Positions 22,794-31,482 of a DNA stretch of 59,965 nt are shown piece by piece. The notes under the pieces were generated by a model. That model ran no database searches. It was not told the DNA's origin and saw only the letters and a program-made list of their open reading frames with translations. Location of the stretch: NCBI GenBank assembly GCA_902491765.1, contig CABUIY010000012.1, positions 1 to 59,965 of the forward strand, given 5' to 3'. The DNA comes from an uncultured Collinsella sp. GTDB taxonomy: Bacteria > Actinomycetota > Coriobacteriia > Coriobacteriales > Coriobacteriaceae. Made by a program: the position numbers and the translations under genes. The number at the start of each line of letters is the position of its first letter. The first letter of the stretch is position 1.

Positions 22794-24488
22794 TTATTCG
22801 CCGGCAGGCGGTTGCGGTGCGGACGAGGTGTGGGTCGAGCCTTCACCACCGTCCTGGCGCGGCTTGCGGGAGCGACGGCGACGGCGACGCTTTTGACCCT
22901 GGTCGGTCGAGCCCTCGCCACCGCGATCCTCACGCGGTTCGCGCTCGTCGCGAGTACCGCCGCGCGAAGCCTTGGCGGCAGCTCCTCCGCCGTCTCCAGG
23001 GCGACGGCGCGTGACCTTGACTTCACCGTCCGAAACCTGATCGGCCACGGAAGGAACCGAGGGCTTCTGCTGCGTGCCTGAGGAATGGCGACGGCGCGGA
23101 CGCGGCACGCGCTCCTCCTCGCCACGCGGCTTGCCGCCCTTGTCGGCAGGCGCGTCGGAAGCCGAGGCGCCCTTGGGAGCGGCACCGGCTTCGCGAGCGG
23201 CTGCGGCGCGGAAGGCGTCCTCGCGCTCCTCGCTCGACAGGTGACGGCGGCGACGGCGCGTGGGGTTCATGCCACCGCCGCGGTTTTGCTGCTGGGGCTG
23301 GTGAGCCTCGCGCTCGCGGGAAGCGTTCTTGCCCGCGGCCTCGCCATTGTCGACGGACGCCGTGCGCTTGCGGCGGCGACGGCCATCGGCCGCCCCCTCG
23401 GCCTCGAGCGCCTCGGCCTTGCCACGGCCCTTTCCGCGGCCACGACCCTCGCCCTGACCCTGACCGGAGCGAGCATCGGATTCGGCATCGCGGCGACGGC
23501 GCTTGGGCATCGACGTGCCGGCCAGACGGTCGGCGCTCGACAGGCCATCGCCCACGTCGACGCCGTTCTCGCGATCGAGCTCCATGAGCGCCAGGCGCAT
23601 CTCGGGCGATTCGATGCGCTCGAGCACGTCACGCGTCACGCAGTCGGGGCGGCAGTTGCAGCCCTGCTCGGCGGCCTTCTTTTTGCAGCCCTCCGAGCAC
23701 GTCATATCGGCCAAGTTGACCTTAAAGACTTTGCCGTTCTCCAGGCGCAGCACCAGCTGCTCACGCGGCGTGTCATATTCCTGGATACGTGCCTTGCCGA
23801 GCGGCGTATCGATGAGCGTCTTCTTTTTGGGCGCACGGCTCTTAAAGTCCTTGTACGCCTCGAACTCATAACGCAGGCAGCACATCAGGCGGCCGCAAAC
23901 GCCGCTGATCTTGGACGAGTTGAGCGGCAGGTCCTGCTCTTTTGCCATGCGGATCGAAACGGGCTCAAACTGTCCGCCAAAGCGCGTGCAGCAGAGCTCC
24001 TGTCCGCACTGGGCATAGCCGCCCACCAGGCGGGTCTCGTCGCGCACGCCGATCTGGCGCATGTCGACGCGAATGTGCAGCGTCGAGGACAGGTCCTTGA
24101 CGAGCTGACGAAAATCGACGCGCTCCTCGGCCGCAAAGTAGAACACGGCCTTCTCGCCGCCAAACAGGTACTCGACGCCGACCGGCTTCATCTCGAGGTC
24201 GAGCTCTTTGACCAGACGGCGGAAATCGACCATCGCCTCGTCGCCCTGGATGGCCAGGTCGTCGGCAAGCTGCAGGTCGATGTCGCTCGCCACGCGCAGC
24301 ACGGGCTTGAGCGGCTGACCGATCTCGTCTTGCGGCACCTCGAAGGGATCGGCCGTGACCAGGCCGATCTCGGTTCCGCGCTCGGTGGAGCAAATGGCAT
24401 AATCGGCCTCGAGGATATCCAGATCCTGCGGGTCGAACCACAGGTCGCGCGAGGCGTAGGTAAACTTAACGGGTACGACTAACGGCAT
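22794..24488 (-). CDS. ricT: RicT (YaaT/PSP1-domain) protein with long Arg-rich tail
   Basis: A 564-residue protein. Residues 1-324 are a complete PSP1/RicT domain with the cluster cysteines in CGQELCCTRFGGQF (161-167) and VCGRLMCCLRYE (198-204), followed by more Cys in CSEGCKKKAAEQGCNCRPDC. RicT belongs to the RicA-RicF-RicT complex that modulates RNase Y and carries iron-sulfur clusters in Bacillus. The remaining 240 residues are low-complexity, with five Arg blocks (for example PKRRRRD, TRRRRRH, KRRRRRRSRK) and Gly-rich stretches. Its start overlaps the holB stop by 10 nt, the classic tmk-holB-ricT order. Confidence 0.92.
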   Translation of the reverse strand: MPLVVPVKFTYASRDLWFDPQDLDILEADYAICSTERGTEIGLVTADPFEVPQDEIGQPLKPVLRVASDIDLQLADDLAIQGDEAMVDFRRLVKELDLEMKPVGVEYLFGGEKAVFYFAAEERVDFRQLVKDLSSTLHIRVDMRQIGVRDETRLVGGYAQCGQELCCTRFGGQFEPVSIRMAKEQDLPLNSSKISGVCGRLMCCLRYEFEAYKDFKSRAPKKKTLIDTPLGKARIQEYDTPREQLVLRLENGKVFKVNLADMTCSEGCKKKAAEQGCNCRPDCVTRDVLERIESPEMRLALMELDRENGVDVGDGLSSADRLAGTSMPKRRRRDAESDARSGQGQGEGRGRGKGRGKAEALEAEGAADGRRRRKRTASVDNGEAAGKNASREREAHQPQQQNRGGGMNPTRRRRRHLSSEEREDAFRAAAAREAGAAPKGASASDAPADKGGKPRGEEERVPRPRRRHSSGTQQKPSVPSVADQVSDGEVKVTRRRPGDGGGAAAKASRGGTRDEREPREDRGGEGSTDQGQKRRRRRRSRKPRQDGGEGSTHTSSAPQPPAGE

Positions 24489-25606
24489 TTCAGTGCCTTC
24501 CTGATATCGAACAGCATGACCTCGATGGCCAGCTGGGGAGTAACGTTTCTGGCGATGTTGCGCTCGGCGGTCGCGACTGCCTCGAGCGCCCGGGTGGCAC
24601 CCGCAACATTGGTCGCGGCGGCAAGCCGACCGATTGTGTCGCGCACGTCTTCGTTCACTACGTCGGCCGCCTCGTCCTGAAGTGTCAGCAGCACGTCGCG
24701 CATGAGCGTCCGTGCGCTCGCCAACGCTTCCATGATACCCGAACGCTCGCGCGCGTTGAGTTCGCGCTTGTTGCGGTCCTCAAGCTGCTTCAATGCTCCA
24801 CGCGACAGATAATCGGCATTTTGCTCGAGCACCTTTTCCTGCGTGGACTTGACCTCGGCGAGCGGAGCCTTAACGGCGACAATAAGCGACTTGGCGCGGC
24901 TGAGCACATCGGCCTCATCGGCAGCGATGAGCGAGTCGATGGCGCGGAGCATCTGGCGGCGAGCATCCTGGCGCTCGGCGCTCTTAAGGAACTCGATGCC
25001 GCGCGTAGGACTCCCCGCCACGGCGACCGCCATGCGACAGCGTGCGAGATCCTGGCCCGTCGCGCGACTCACGGCACGCGCGGCCATGGCGGGCGACACC
25101 AGCCGAAACGGCACGCACTGGCAGCGGCTCACGATGGTGGGCAGCATCACGTCGGCGGAGGTGCCCAGCAAGATAAACATTACGCCCTCGGGCGGCTCCT
25201 CGAGTGTCTTGAGCAGTGCGTTGGCGGTGTTAGCGCGCAGCTGCTCGGCACGGTCGATGATGTAGACCTTGGCCTTGGCACGGATGGGCGCCAGCGGCAC
25301 GTCATCGAGCAACTCGCGGGTCTGGGCAATGAGGTAGCCCGTGGCGCTCTCGGGCGTGTAATAGTGCACGTCGGGGTGCGTGTGCCGCGCAACGCGCACG
25401 CAGCTGTCGCATGCGCCGCAGCCGTCCTGCTCGCACAGGAAGGCCTGGGCGAGCGCCCACGCGGCATCGAGCTTGCCGGCGCCGGGAGCGCCCAAAAACA
25501 GGTAGGCGTGCGATGCGCGGCCGCTGGCGACGGCGTTGGTCAAAAAGTCGCGCACGCGCTCTTGGGTGTCGAGCTTGGCCAGCAGGCTTGCCTGAGCGGG
25601 GGCCAC
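24479..25606 (-). CDS. holB: DNA polymerase III subunit delta'
   Basis: About 375 residues from a GTG at 25606, placed 1 nt after the tmk stop codon; a longer frame overlapping tmk is rejected. The AAA+ clamp-loader features are YLFLGAPGAGKLDAA (P-loop position, here G-A-P-G-A-G-K), the zinc-module cysteines CEQDGCGACDSC, KVYIIDRAEQL (Walker B-like), NALLKTLEEPPEGVMFIL (sensor region) and TIVSRCQC. It is part of the replication clamp loader. It overlaps ricT and is co-translated with it. Confidence 0.94.
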   Translation of the reverse strand: MAPAQASLLAKLDTQERVRDFLTNAVASGRASHAYLFLGAPGAGKLDAAWALAQAFLCEQDGCGACDSCVRVARHTHPDVHYYTPESATGYLIAQTRELLDDVPLAPIRAKAKVYIIDRAEQLRANTANALLKTLEEPPEGVMFILLGTSADVMLPTIVSRCQCVPFRLVSPAMAARAVSRATGQDLARCRMAVAVAGSPTRGIEFLKSAERQDARRQMLRAIDSLIAADEADVLSRAKSLIVAVKAPLAEVKSTQEKVLEQNADYLSRGALKQLEDRNKRELNARERSGIMEALASARTLMRDVLLTLQDEAADVVNEDVRDTIGRLAAATNVAGATRALEAVATAERNIARNVTPQLAIEVMLFDIRKALKCR

Positions 25607-25607
25607 G

Positions 25608-26291
25608 TTACTCGGCCTCCTTGGCAAGTGCGGCGGCGACGGCGTCTTGCGGAATGTCGAGACCGTACGCGCGAACCTGCTCGACCGTCTTCGCAAAGAC
25701 TTCCTCGATGGTCGCGGTAGCGTCGATGAGCTTTACGCGGGCGGGTTCCTCGGCAGCAATGCTGCAGAATCCCTGGTAAACGCGCTCTTGGAATGCCATG
25801 CCTTTTGCCTCCATGCGGTCGGCCGCGCCACGAGCTGCCATGCGTAGCGCCGCCTGCTCGGGCGTGATGTGATAGACGAGCGTGAGCGCCGGGTGCGTCC
25901 CCGCGACGGCCAGGTTGTTGGCATCGCGCACCATCTGGCGATCGAGGCCATCGGCAAACGCCTGGTAGCAGGTCGTGGAATCGTAGAAACGGTCGCACAG
26001 GACCACCTTGCCGGCAGCGAGGGCAGGTGCGATGACCTCGTGCACCAGCTGGGCACGCGCTGCCTCGTAGAGTAGCAACTCGCAGGTGTCGCCCATCGCC
26101 GTATTGGCGGGGTCGAGCAGCAGAGCGCGGATCTTTTCGCTAATGGCGGTGCCGCCCGGCTCGCGCAGGCTCACAACCTGGTAGCCAGCGAGTTCGAGCG
26201 CGCGAGCCAGCAGGCGCGCCTGCGTGGACTTGCCGGCGCCGTCGACGCCCTCGAGCGTGATAAAGCTATGTTGAGCGGGCTCAAAAGCCAT
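25608..26291 (-). CDS. tmk: Thymidylate kinase
   Basis: A 227-residue dTMP kinase converting dTMP to dTDP. It has the P-loop LEGVDGAGKSTQ (about residues 13-24), the DRFYDSTTCYQ motif near 97-107 (DRY/F-x-S signature), and a LID region with MAARGAADRMEAKG. Length is slightly above the usual 205-215 because of the C-terminal extension AVAAALAKEAE. It is the first gene of the tmk-holB-ricT run. Upstream of it lie two large perfect palindromes. Confidence 0.95.
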   Translation of the reverse strand: MAFEPAQHSFITLEGVDGAGKSTQARLLARALELAGYQVVSLREPGGTAISEKIRALLLDPANTAMGDTCELLLYEAARAQLVHEVIAPALAAGKVVLCDRFYDSTTCYQAFADGLDRQMVRDANNLAVAGTHPALTLVYHITPEQAALRMAARGAADRMEAKGMAFQERVYQGFCSIAAEEPARVKLIDATATIEEVFAKTVEQVRAYGLDIPQDAVAAALAKEAE

Positions 26292-26382
26292 GGGCGCAGC
26301 CCCTTCCTACAAGGCGCGTAAATGCAGATATATCAACCAAGCCATGATACCCCAGTGCTCGGTGCGTCCCAAACCCCACCTA

Positions 26383-26434
26383 GTCATTGGGGACGTTCTT
26401 GAATGACTAGTCGTTTAAGAACGTCCCCAATGAC
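26383..26434. repeat. Perfect 18-bp palindrome, GGGACGTTCTT type
   Basis: GTCATTGGGGACGTTCTT (26383-26400) pairs perfectly with 26417-26434 around a 16-nt loop that contains GACTAGTC. The same core is at 35091-35118 and, degenerate, at 55.4 kb and 0.1 kb. No T-tract follows, so it is not a standard terminator. Confidence 0.85.
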
Positions 26435-26450
26435 CAAAGGCGCCTTTCCA

Positions 26451-26519
26451 AAGTTGCGGTGAAATAGGGACTGATTGAAGCTCTGAGACCGCCAAACAGT
26501 CCCTATTTCACCGCAACTT
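26451..26519. repeat. Perfect 23-bp palindrome, AATAGGGACTG type
   Basis: A 23-bp arm (26451-26473, ending GAAATAGGGACTG) is exactly complementary to 26497-26519, with a 23-nt loop. It sits 17 bp from the first palindrome but has a different arm sequence, sharing only GGGAC. Confidence 0.85.
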
Positions 26520-26587
26520 ATGATGGGGAATTTTGTGCGCTGGGTATAATCGTCGTATTGCATTGAAATGTGGCGAAAGGAGTGGCA

Positions 26588-27571
26588 ATGTCTCGGTATT
26601 GCGCCTCGTGCGGCAAGCTTCTTGCAGATAATGCCAAGTTCTGCACCTCGTGCGGTGCACCCGTTGAGCAAACAGCCGCGAGCGATAGCCAGCCCGCTTT
26701 TGAGCAGACCGGCTCCCTTGATACGCCGCAAGCCAAGGCGGACGACCCCCTCGCCTATCGCCCCGACCCCGCCGCAAGCCCCGCGGCCGTCGAGACCACG
26801 CAGCGCATACCCGTCGCGAGCGGCTCGCCCCAACAGCAGCCGGCTCCCGCATACGCGCCCGCTTCGCCACAGACCCCCGCTCCCAAAAAGAGCGGCGCCG
26901 GGCCGCTTATCGCCGTTATCGTTGTGCTGGTGGCAATCATCATCGCCCTGGTCGTTTTCTTTGTAATCAAGCCTTTCGACAGCGCCGCCACGCAGACGAC
27001 TGCCGAGGTAGCTAAGCTGCACCATGGCGTCGACGACGATGACCTAAAGCCTCTCGGCGATCCCAACAGCCTGTACGACGATGATGACGATGACGACGAG
27101 GATGGCGGCGAAGCAACGCTCTCCGAGCAGAATCTCTACCGCCGACTGAGCGAATACTACGACTTGCTCGAAGACCTCGACAACTACGTCCGTGGCTGCG
27201 CGCAGAACTTCAACGGCAGCTATCTGGAAGAGGATCGAACCACCCGTCAAAATCTCGCCGACGTCGCCGAGCGCACGGAGGACACCATCGAGCAGTATTA
27301 CGACATCGTCGAGGACCTGGACGTCCCGGCGAGCTCCAAGAACTACAGCTCCTGGAAGGACATCATCGCCCTGTACGACGACCTGGATCACCGCATTGAC
27401 GCAATCTGTGATGCCTGGGAGATCAGCCTGAAATACGCCAAGCCTGCGGACCACAAGAATGAGATCGTGGCGCCGCTGTCGCGCGACAACGTGGCGGGCA
27501 CCAATGACAATAAGTACCGCCTAGATTTTGAGAAGCGCTATCCCGGCGCCAAGCCTGTCGAGGTGAACTAG
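26588..27571 (+). CDS. Zinc-ribbon single-pass membrane protein
   Basis: A 327-residue protein starting M-S-R-Y-C-A-S-C-G-K, with GAAAGGAG before the ATG at 26588. The N-terminal zinc ribbon has C-x-x-C-G ... C-x-x-C-G (residues 5-8 and 20-23). A Pro/Ala/Gln-rich linker leads to one membrane helix (about residues 112-136, PLIAVIVVLVAIIIALVVFFVI). The outer part is acidic, with a run of Asp residues near 163-172 and a helical domain rich in Tyr, Asp and Glu. Such zinc-ribbon-TM proteins are common in actinobacteria; the function is unknown. It stands alone between repeat clusters. Confidence 0.8.
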   Translation: MSRYCASCGKLLADNAKFCTSCGAPVEQTAASDSQPAFEQTGSLDTPQAKADDPLAYRPDPAASPAAVETTQRIPVASGSPQQQPAPAYAPASPQTPAPKKSGAGPLIAVIVVLVAIIIALVVFFVIKPFDSAATQTTAEVAKLHHGVDDDDLKPLGDPNSLYDDDDDDDEDGGEATLSEQNLYRRLSEYYDLLEDLDNYVRGCAQNFNGSYLEEDRTTRQNLADVAERTEDTIEQYYDIVEDLDVPASSKNYSSWKDIIALYDDLDHRIDAICDAWEISLKYAKPADHKNEIVAPLSRDNVAGTNDNKYRLDFEKRYPGAKPVEVN

Positions 27572-27589
27572 CGCTTTGTCGTTCCCGAG

Positions 27590-27647
27590 CCGGCAGTTAG
27601 GGACGTTCCTAAACTGCCGGCAGAAAAGGAACGTCCCTAACTGCCGG
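27590..27647. repeat. Perfect 21-bp palindrome, TTAGGGACGTTCCT type
   Basis: CCGGCAGTTAGGGACGTTCCT-type arm at 27590-27610 is exactly complementary to 27627-27647 (16-nt loop). It shares GGGACGTTC with the 26383 palindrome and CGGCAGTTAGGGACGTTCC with the degenerate copy at 55.37 kb. Confidence 0.85.
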
Positions 27648-27648
27648 A

Positions 27649-27692
27649 TAAAAAAACGAGCGAGGATCGCGGGGTCCTCGCTCGTTTTTGTT
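27649..27692. terminator. Bidirectional terminator between the zinc-ribbon gene and topA
   Basis: ACGAGCGAGGA-TCGCGGGG-TCCTCGCTCGT with AAAAAA before and TTTTTGTTTT after; it can serve both convergent genes. Confidence 0.92.
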
Positions 27693-27716
27693 TTAGGTGA
27701 TGTTTCGACCGTGCGG

Positions 27717-30326
27717 CTACTTGTCGGCAGCGGTCTTTTTGGTAGTCGACTTCTTGGCCGTCGTCTTTTTGGCGGTCGTCTTCTTGGCAGCAGTCTTCTT
27801 TGCCGCCGTCGTCTTCTTGGCCGCGGTCGTCTTCTTCGCCGTGCTCGCCTTGGTCGTGGTCTTGCGGCCGCGGGCGGGCTTCTTCTCCTTGGTCGGGCAG
27901 TCCATGTTCACGCAGATGCGCCACGGGCCGCGCGCCGTGTTGACCACCACGATGGGGGCGCCGCACTCGGGGCAAGTCTCACCCGTCGCCTCGAGCTTGC
28001 CGCGCGCCGGCAGAGGATAGCTCACGCCGCAGTCATCGTAGTTGGTGCAGCGGATAAAGCGCTTGCCGCTCTTCTCGCTCTTGTGCGCGATCAGATCGCC
28101 ATGGCGTCCGGCCTCGGCGCACACCTTGCACTCGCCCACCTTAAGGTCGGGCTCGTAGTTGGTGGGGCACGTGGGGTTCACGCAAATCTCGAAGGCCTTC
28201 TGGCGGAACGGCTGGCATTTAATGCGCGGCGCGCCGCACTCGGGACACACGGCCGCCTCGCCCTCGAGCGGGCTCACCTTGACGCCGCTCGGCACCGGAT
28301 AGGTAACGTCGCAGTCGGGCCAGCCCATGCAGCCAATGAAGCTGCCGCGGGTCTTGGCACTCGTCTTCATAACCAGGTCCTTGCCGCACTTGGGGCAGGC
28401 GCCCACGCGCGCATCGGCCGTGACGGCGTCGCTGATGGCGTCGCCCAGCTCCTGCGTGTGCTTGAGCAGCTCGTCGAGCACGCCGGCCAGCAGCGCGCGC
28501 GAGTGCGTCACGACATGCTCTTCGGTATCCTCGCCGCGCTCCACACGGGTCATGTCGCCATCGAGCTCGCTGGTCATATCGGGGCTCGTGATGCGCGGGG
28601 CAAACTGCGTCAGTGCATCAATGATGGCGATGCCCAGCTGGCTCGGCTCAACGGGATCGTTTTTGAGATAGCGCACGGCGTACAGGCGCTCGATGATGCT
28701 CGCGCGCGTGGACTTGGTACCCAGGCCGCGCTTCTCCATCTCCTGCACGAGCTTGCCCTGGCTGTAGCGCGCGGGCGGCTCGGTCTGCTTTGCCTCGAGC
28801 TTAATGTCGAACACGTCGACCGTGTCGCCCTGCTCCAGCGGCGGCATCTGCTCGTCGCGCTTAAGGCCGTACGGGTATGCCTCGCGGAAACCCGGGGTCA
28901 CGAGCACGTCGCCCGAGGCCACGAACGGCTCGCCGTTCACATCGAGCTCGAGCTTAGTGTTCTCGATGGTCGCGGGTCCCATGAGCGTTGCCAGGAAGCG
29001 ACGGGCGATGAGGTCGTAGAGCTTACGCTGGCCGCCGTCGAGCGTGGACGGATCGCCCTCGCCCGTGGGATAGATAGGCGGGTGGTCGGTGGTCTCGACC
29101 TTGCCGCGCGTGGGCTTCATGGGACCGGCGAGCACCTTTTTGCACACCGGCGCCAGCGCCGGGTTGATCTTTGCCAGATCGCTCACCACGGCGCCCAGAT
29201 CAAGCGTCGCGGGGTATACGGTATTGTCGACACGCGGGTAGCTGATGAGGCCCGCCATGTAGAGGGACTCGGCGATGCGCATGGTACGCGCAGGCGAGAT
29301 ACCCTCGGCTGCGGCGGCAGCCTGCAGCGAGGTGGTCGCAAACGGCGTGGGTGGCTGCTGCTTGCGCGAGCGCTTGGTCACCGCGGCAACGGTCGCCGTC
29401 GTAGCGCCGTCAACGTGGCCGTACGCTGTCTCGGCAGCATCCTTGTCGGTAAAGCGTGCCGTCTTGTGCGCAATCTTAAAGCGGTCGTCCTCGGCAGCAC
29501 TCTGCGCGGCGCCCATGCCACGGATCTGCCAATAGTCCTCGGGCACAAACGCCATGCGCTCGCGCTCGCGCTCGACCACCAGGGCAAGCGTCGGCGTCTG
29601 CACGCGGCCGGCGGAACGCACGTTGCCAAAACCGCCAAACTTGGCGAGCGTCAGGTAGCGCGTGAGCACCGCGCCCCAGATGAGGTCGATGTGCTGACGG
29701 CTCTCGCCGGCGTCGGCCAGGTTCTGGTCGAGCGAGACAAGGTTATCGAAGGCCTGCGTGATCTCGGCCTTGGTAAACGAAGAATACTGGGCGCGGGCGA
29801 CCGGCAGGTCGGGCGCAGCCTCGCGCACCTTGTTGAGGGCGTCCGAACCGATCAGCTCGCCTTCGCGATCGAAGTCCGTGGCGATGATGACGCTGTCGGA
29901 CTTCTTGGCAAGGTTCTTGAGCGAACGAATGAGCTCCTTCTCGGCCGGTAGCTTAATGACGGGCGCCCAGGTGAGATAGGGCAGGCTCTCGAGCTTCCAG
30001 CCCTTGATGGAGATGCCATCGGCAAGAAACGGCTTGCGCTTGGTGTCGTAGGGCGGGCGTGCCAAGCCATCGGGTATGTCGGCCGGCAGCATCTCGCCGT
30101 CCTCGGTGACCGAATACCAGCCCAGCTTTTTATCGAACAGCACGCTGTCGCAAAAATCGGGCGCGAGGATGTGACCGGCAAGACCGATCGTCACGCACTC
30201 CTCGCCCTTCCACTCAAAACGGTAGATGGCGGTGTTGTACACCTTGTCCTTTTTGGGTTTGCCCGTGGACAGCCGCTCGGCAATCTGACGCGCGGCGTCA
30301 TTTTTCTCGGCGATGATGAGCTTCAA
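27717..30326 (-). CDS. topA: Type IA DNA topoisomerase, archaeal-like, with H1-like tail
   Basis: An 869-residue topoisomerase that relaxes negative supercoils. The Toprim start is MKLIIAEKNDAARQIAERL, with DFDREGELIG as the metal site. The catalytic Tyr lies in GLISYPRVDNTVYP, where the S-Y-P-R-x-D-N-T-V-Y-P form is that of archaeal TopA and reverse gyrase rather than the common bacterial Y-x-R-T-D-S. Four C-terminal zinc-ribbon units follow (CPKCG, CPECG, CKVC, CPECG). The last 50 residues are a run of K-K-T-T-A-A-K-K units like histone H1. It may belong to the same operon as hypB, hypA and tatC (54-nt gap). Confidence 0.93.
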   Translation of the reverse strand: MKLIIAEKNDAARQIAERLSTGKPKKDKVYNTAIYRFEWKGEECVTIGLAGHILAPDFCDSVLFDKKLGWYSVTEDGEMLPADIPDGLARPPYDTKRKPFLADGISIKGWKLESLPYLTWAPVIKLPAEKELIRSLKNLAKKSDSVIIATDFDREGELIGSDALNKVREAAPDLPVARAQYSSFTKAEITQAFDNLVSLDQNLADAGESRQHIDLIWGAVLTRYLTLAKFGGFGNVRSAGRVQTPTLALVVERERERMAFVPEDYWQIRGMGAAQSAAEDDRFKIAHKTARFTDKDAAETAYGHVDGATTATVAAVTKRSRKQQPPTPFATTSLQAAAAAEGISPARTMRIAESLYMAGLISYPRVDNTVYPATLDLGAVVSDLAKINPALAPVCKKVLAGPMKPTRGKVETTDHPPIYPTGEGDPSTLDGGQRKLYDLIARRFLATLMGPATIENTKLELDVNGEPFVASGDVLVTPGFREAYPYGLKRDEQMPPLEQGDTVDVFDIKLEAKQTEPPARYSQGKLVQEMEKRGLGTKSTRASIIERLYAVRYLKNDPVEPSQLGIAIIDALTQFAPRITSPDMTSELDGDMTRVERGEDTEEHVVTHSRALLAGVLDELLKHTQELGDAISDAVTADARVGACPKCGKDLVMKTSAKTRGSFIGCMGWPDCDVTYPVPSGVKVSPLEGEAAVCPECGAPRIKCQPFRQKAFEICVNPTCPTNYEPDLKVGECKVCAEAGRHGDLIAHKSEKSGKRFIRCTNYDDCGVSYPLPARGKLEATGETCPECGAPIVVVNTARGPWRICVNMDCPTKEKKPARGRKTTTKASTAKKTTAAKKTTAAKKTAAKKTTAKKTTAKKSTTKKTAADK

Positions 30327-30380
30327 AAGAGGCTCCTATCTCGTGTCTCTGCGGCTACGCCCGCCCGTATGGCGGCCGAT

Positions 30381-31064
30381 TTACGCCCTTGCTTGCTCGA
30401 TCTGCCCGATGAGCCAATCGCACCAGGCATCCATGCCCTCGCCCTTGCGCGCGCTCACGGCAAACCGCGGCGCCTGCGGATTGAGGTCATCGAGTGTCTT
30501 AGTATACCTATCCATGTCAAAATCGAAAGCCGGGGCCACGTCGACCTTATTGAGCAGCTGCGCGCCAGCGTGCTGGAAGATGCCCGGGTACTTGATGGGC
30601 TTGTCGTCGCCCTCGGGCACCGAGAGAATCATGATGGACAGGTTCTCACCCAGGTCAAAGTCGACCGGGCAGACCAAGTTGCCCACGTTTTCGATAAAGA
30701 TGACGTCGATGTTCTCCAGACCGACGGCCTGGTCGAACGCGTCAACGGCCTCCATGATCATGTTGCCCTCGAGGTGGCACAGGCCACCCGTGTTGATCTG
30801 GATGGCGGGCATGCCGGCTTCCTTCATGGTGATGGCGTCGACATCCGAGGCAATATCGCCCTCGATGACGGCACAGCGCAGGCCAGCCTTGTCGCGCAGG
30901 CGCTCGTTGGTGCCCAGGATCGTGGTGGTCTTGCCCGAACCGGGGCTCGACAGTACATTGATCACATAGGTGTTTGTCTCTTTAAATCGCTGTCGCAGCT
31001 GATCTGCCAGGCGCTCATTGCGCGACAGAATCGGCGACGCGATATCAATCGTTTTCTCAGCCAT
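30381..31064 (-). CDS. hypB: Hydrogenase nickel-incorporation GTPase HypB
   Basis: A 227-residue SIMIBI GTPase that powers nickel delivery to [NiFe]-hydrogenase. It has the P-loop LSSPGSGKTTT (about 39-48), the switch region VIEGDIASDVDA, the metal-site residues in NTGGLCHLEGNM, FIENVGNLVCPVDFDLGE and the guanine-specificity segment LLNKVDVAPAFDFD. The N-terminal Cys-rich nickel motif and His-rich stretch of some HypB proteins are absent. The ATG at 31064 has AAGGAG nine nt upstream. It follows hypA. No hydrogenase structural gene is in the window. Confidence 0.95.
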   Translation of the reverse strand: MAEKTIDIASPILSRNERLADQLRQRFKETNTYVINVLSSPGSGKTTTILGTNERLRDKAGLRCAVIEGDIASDVDAITMKEAGMPAIQINTGGLCHLEGNMIMEAVDAFDQAVGLENIDVIFIENVGNLVCPVDFDLGENLSIMILSVPEGDDKPIKYPGIFQHAGAQLLNKVDVAPAFDFDMDRYTKTLDDLNPQAPRFAVSARKGEGMDAWCDWLIGQIEQARA

Positions 31065-31119
31065 ACTCGGCACTCCTTACTTTGGCCCCTTTATACCCCA
31101 TCACCAGATGGCTAGCGGG

Positions 31120-31476
31120 CTAATCGTCGGGGGTTTCGATTTCGATACTTGCGATGTCGAGCTCGCGGCCGTGCAGCAGACGCACGTTGGCGCCGCCACA
31201 TTGGGGACAGCGGCAATGGAAGCGATCGTGCTCAAAGACCTCCCCGCAGTCCAGACACTCGCTTTGTGGATGGACTTCCTCCACGGCAAGCTCGCAACCT
31301 CGCGTGAGCGGGTCCTCATCGCGAAATGTCTCCCACGCAAAGTCGAGCGCCTCGCGCACAACTTCGGTCATATCCCCGATACGCAGCGTTACCAAAACGG
31401 CGCGCGAGGCCCCCGCCCCACGCGCCGCGCGAATCACTGTATCGAGTATGCCGTTGACAATGCCAACCTCGTGCAT
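31120..31476 (-). CDS. hypA: Hydrogenase/urease nickel metallochaperone HypA
   Basis: A 118-residue HypA/HybF protein. The N-terminal M-H-E supplies the nickel-binding His2. Residues about 72-95 form the zinc ribbon with CLDC and CPQC pairs (SECLDCGEVFEHDRFHCRCPQCGG). The core GDMTEVVREALDFAWE is typical. It delivers nickel, working with the HypB encoded next. It begins 6 nt after the tatC stop codon, so expression with the Tat pore genes is likely. Confidence 0.94.
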   Translation of the reverse strand: MHEVGIVNGILDTVIRAARGAGASRAVLVTLRIGDMTEVVREALDFAWETFRDEDPLTRGCELAVEEVHPQSECLDCGEVFEHDRFHCRCPQCGGANVRLLHGRELDIASIEIETPDD

Positions 31477-31482
31477 ACCGAT

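Noticed and set aside
26383..26519. CRISPR array
   Set aside because: The two palindromes have different sequences and there are no regularly spaced direct repeats or cas genes.
27576..29951. 791-codon open frame on the plus strand
   Set aside because: It lies wholly opposite topA, has Arg/Leu/Gly-biased composition from reading GC-rich codons in reverse, and no recognisable domain.
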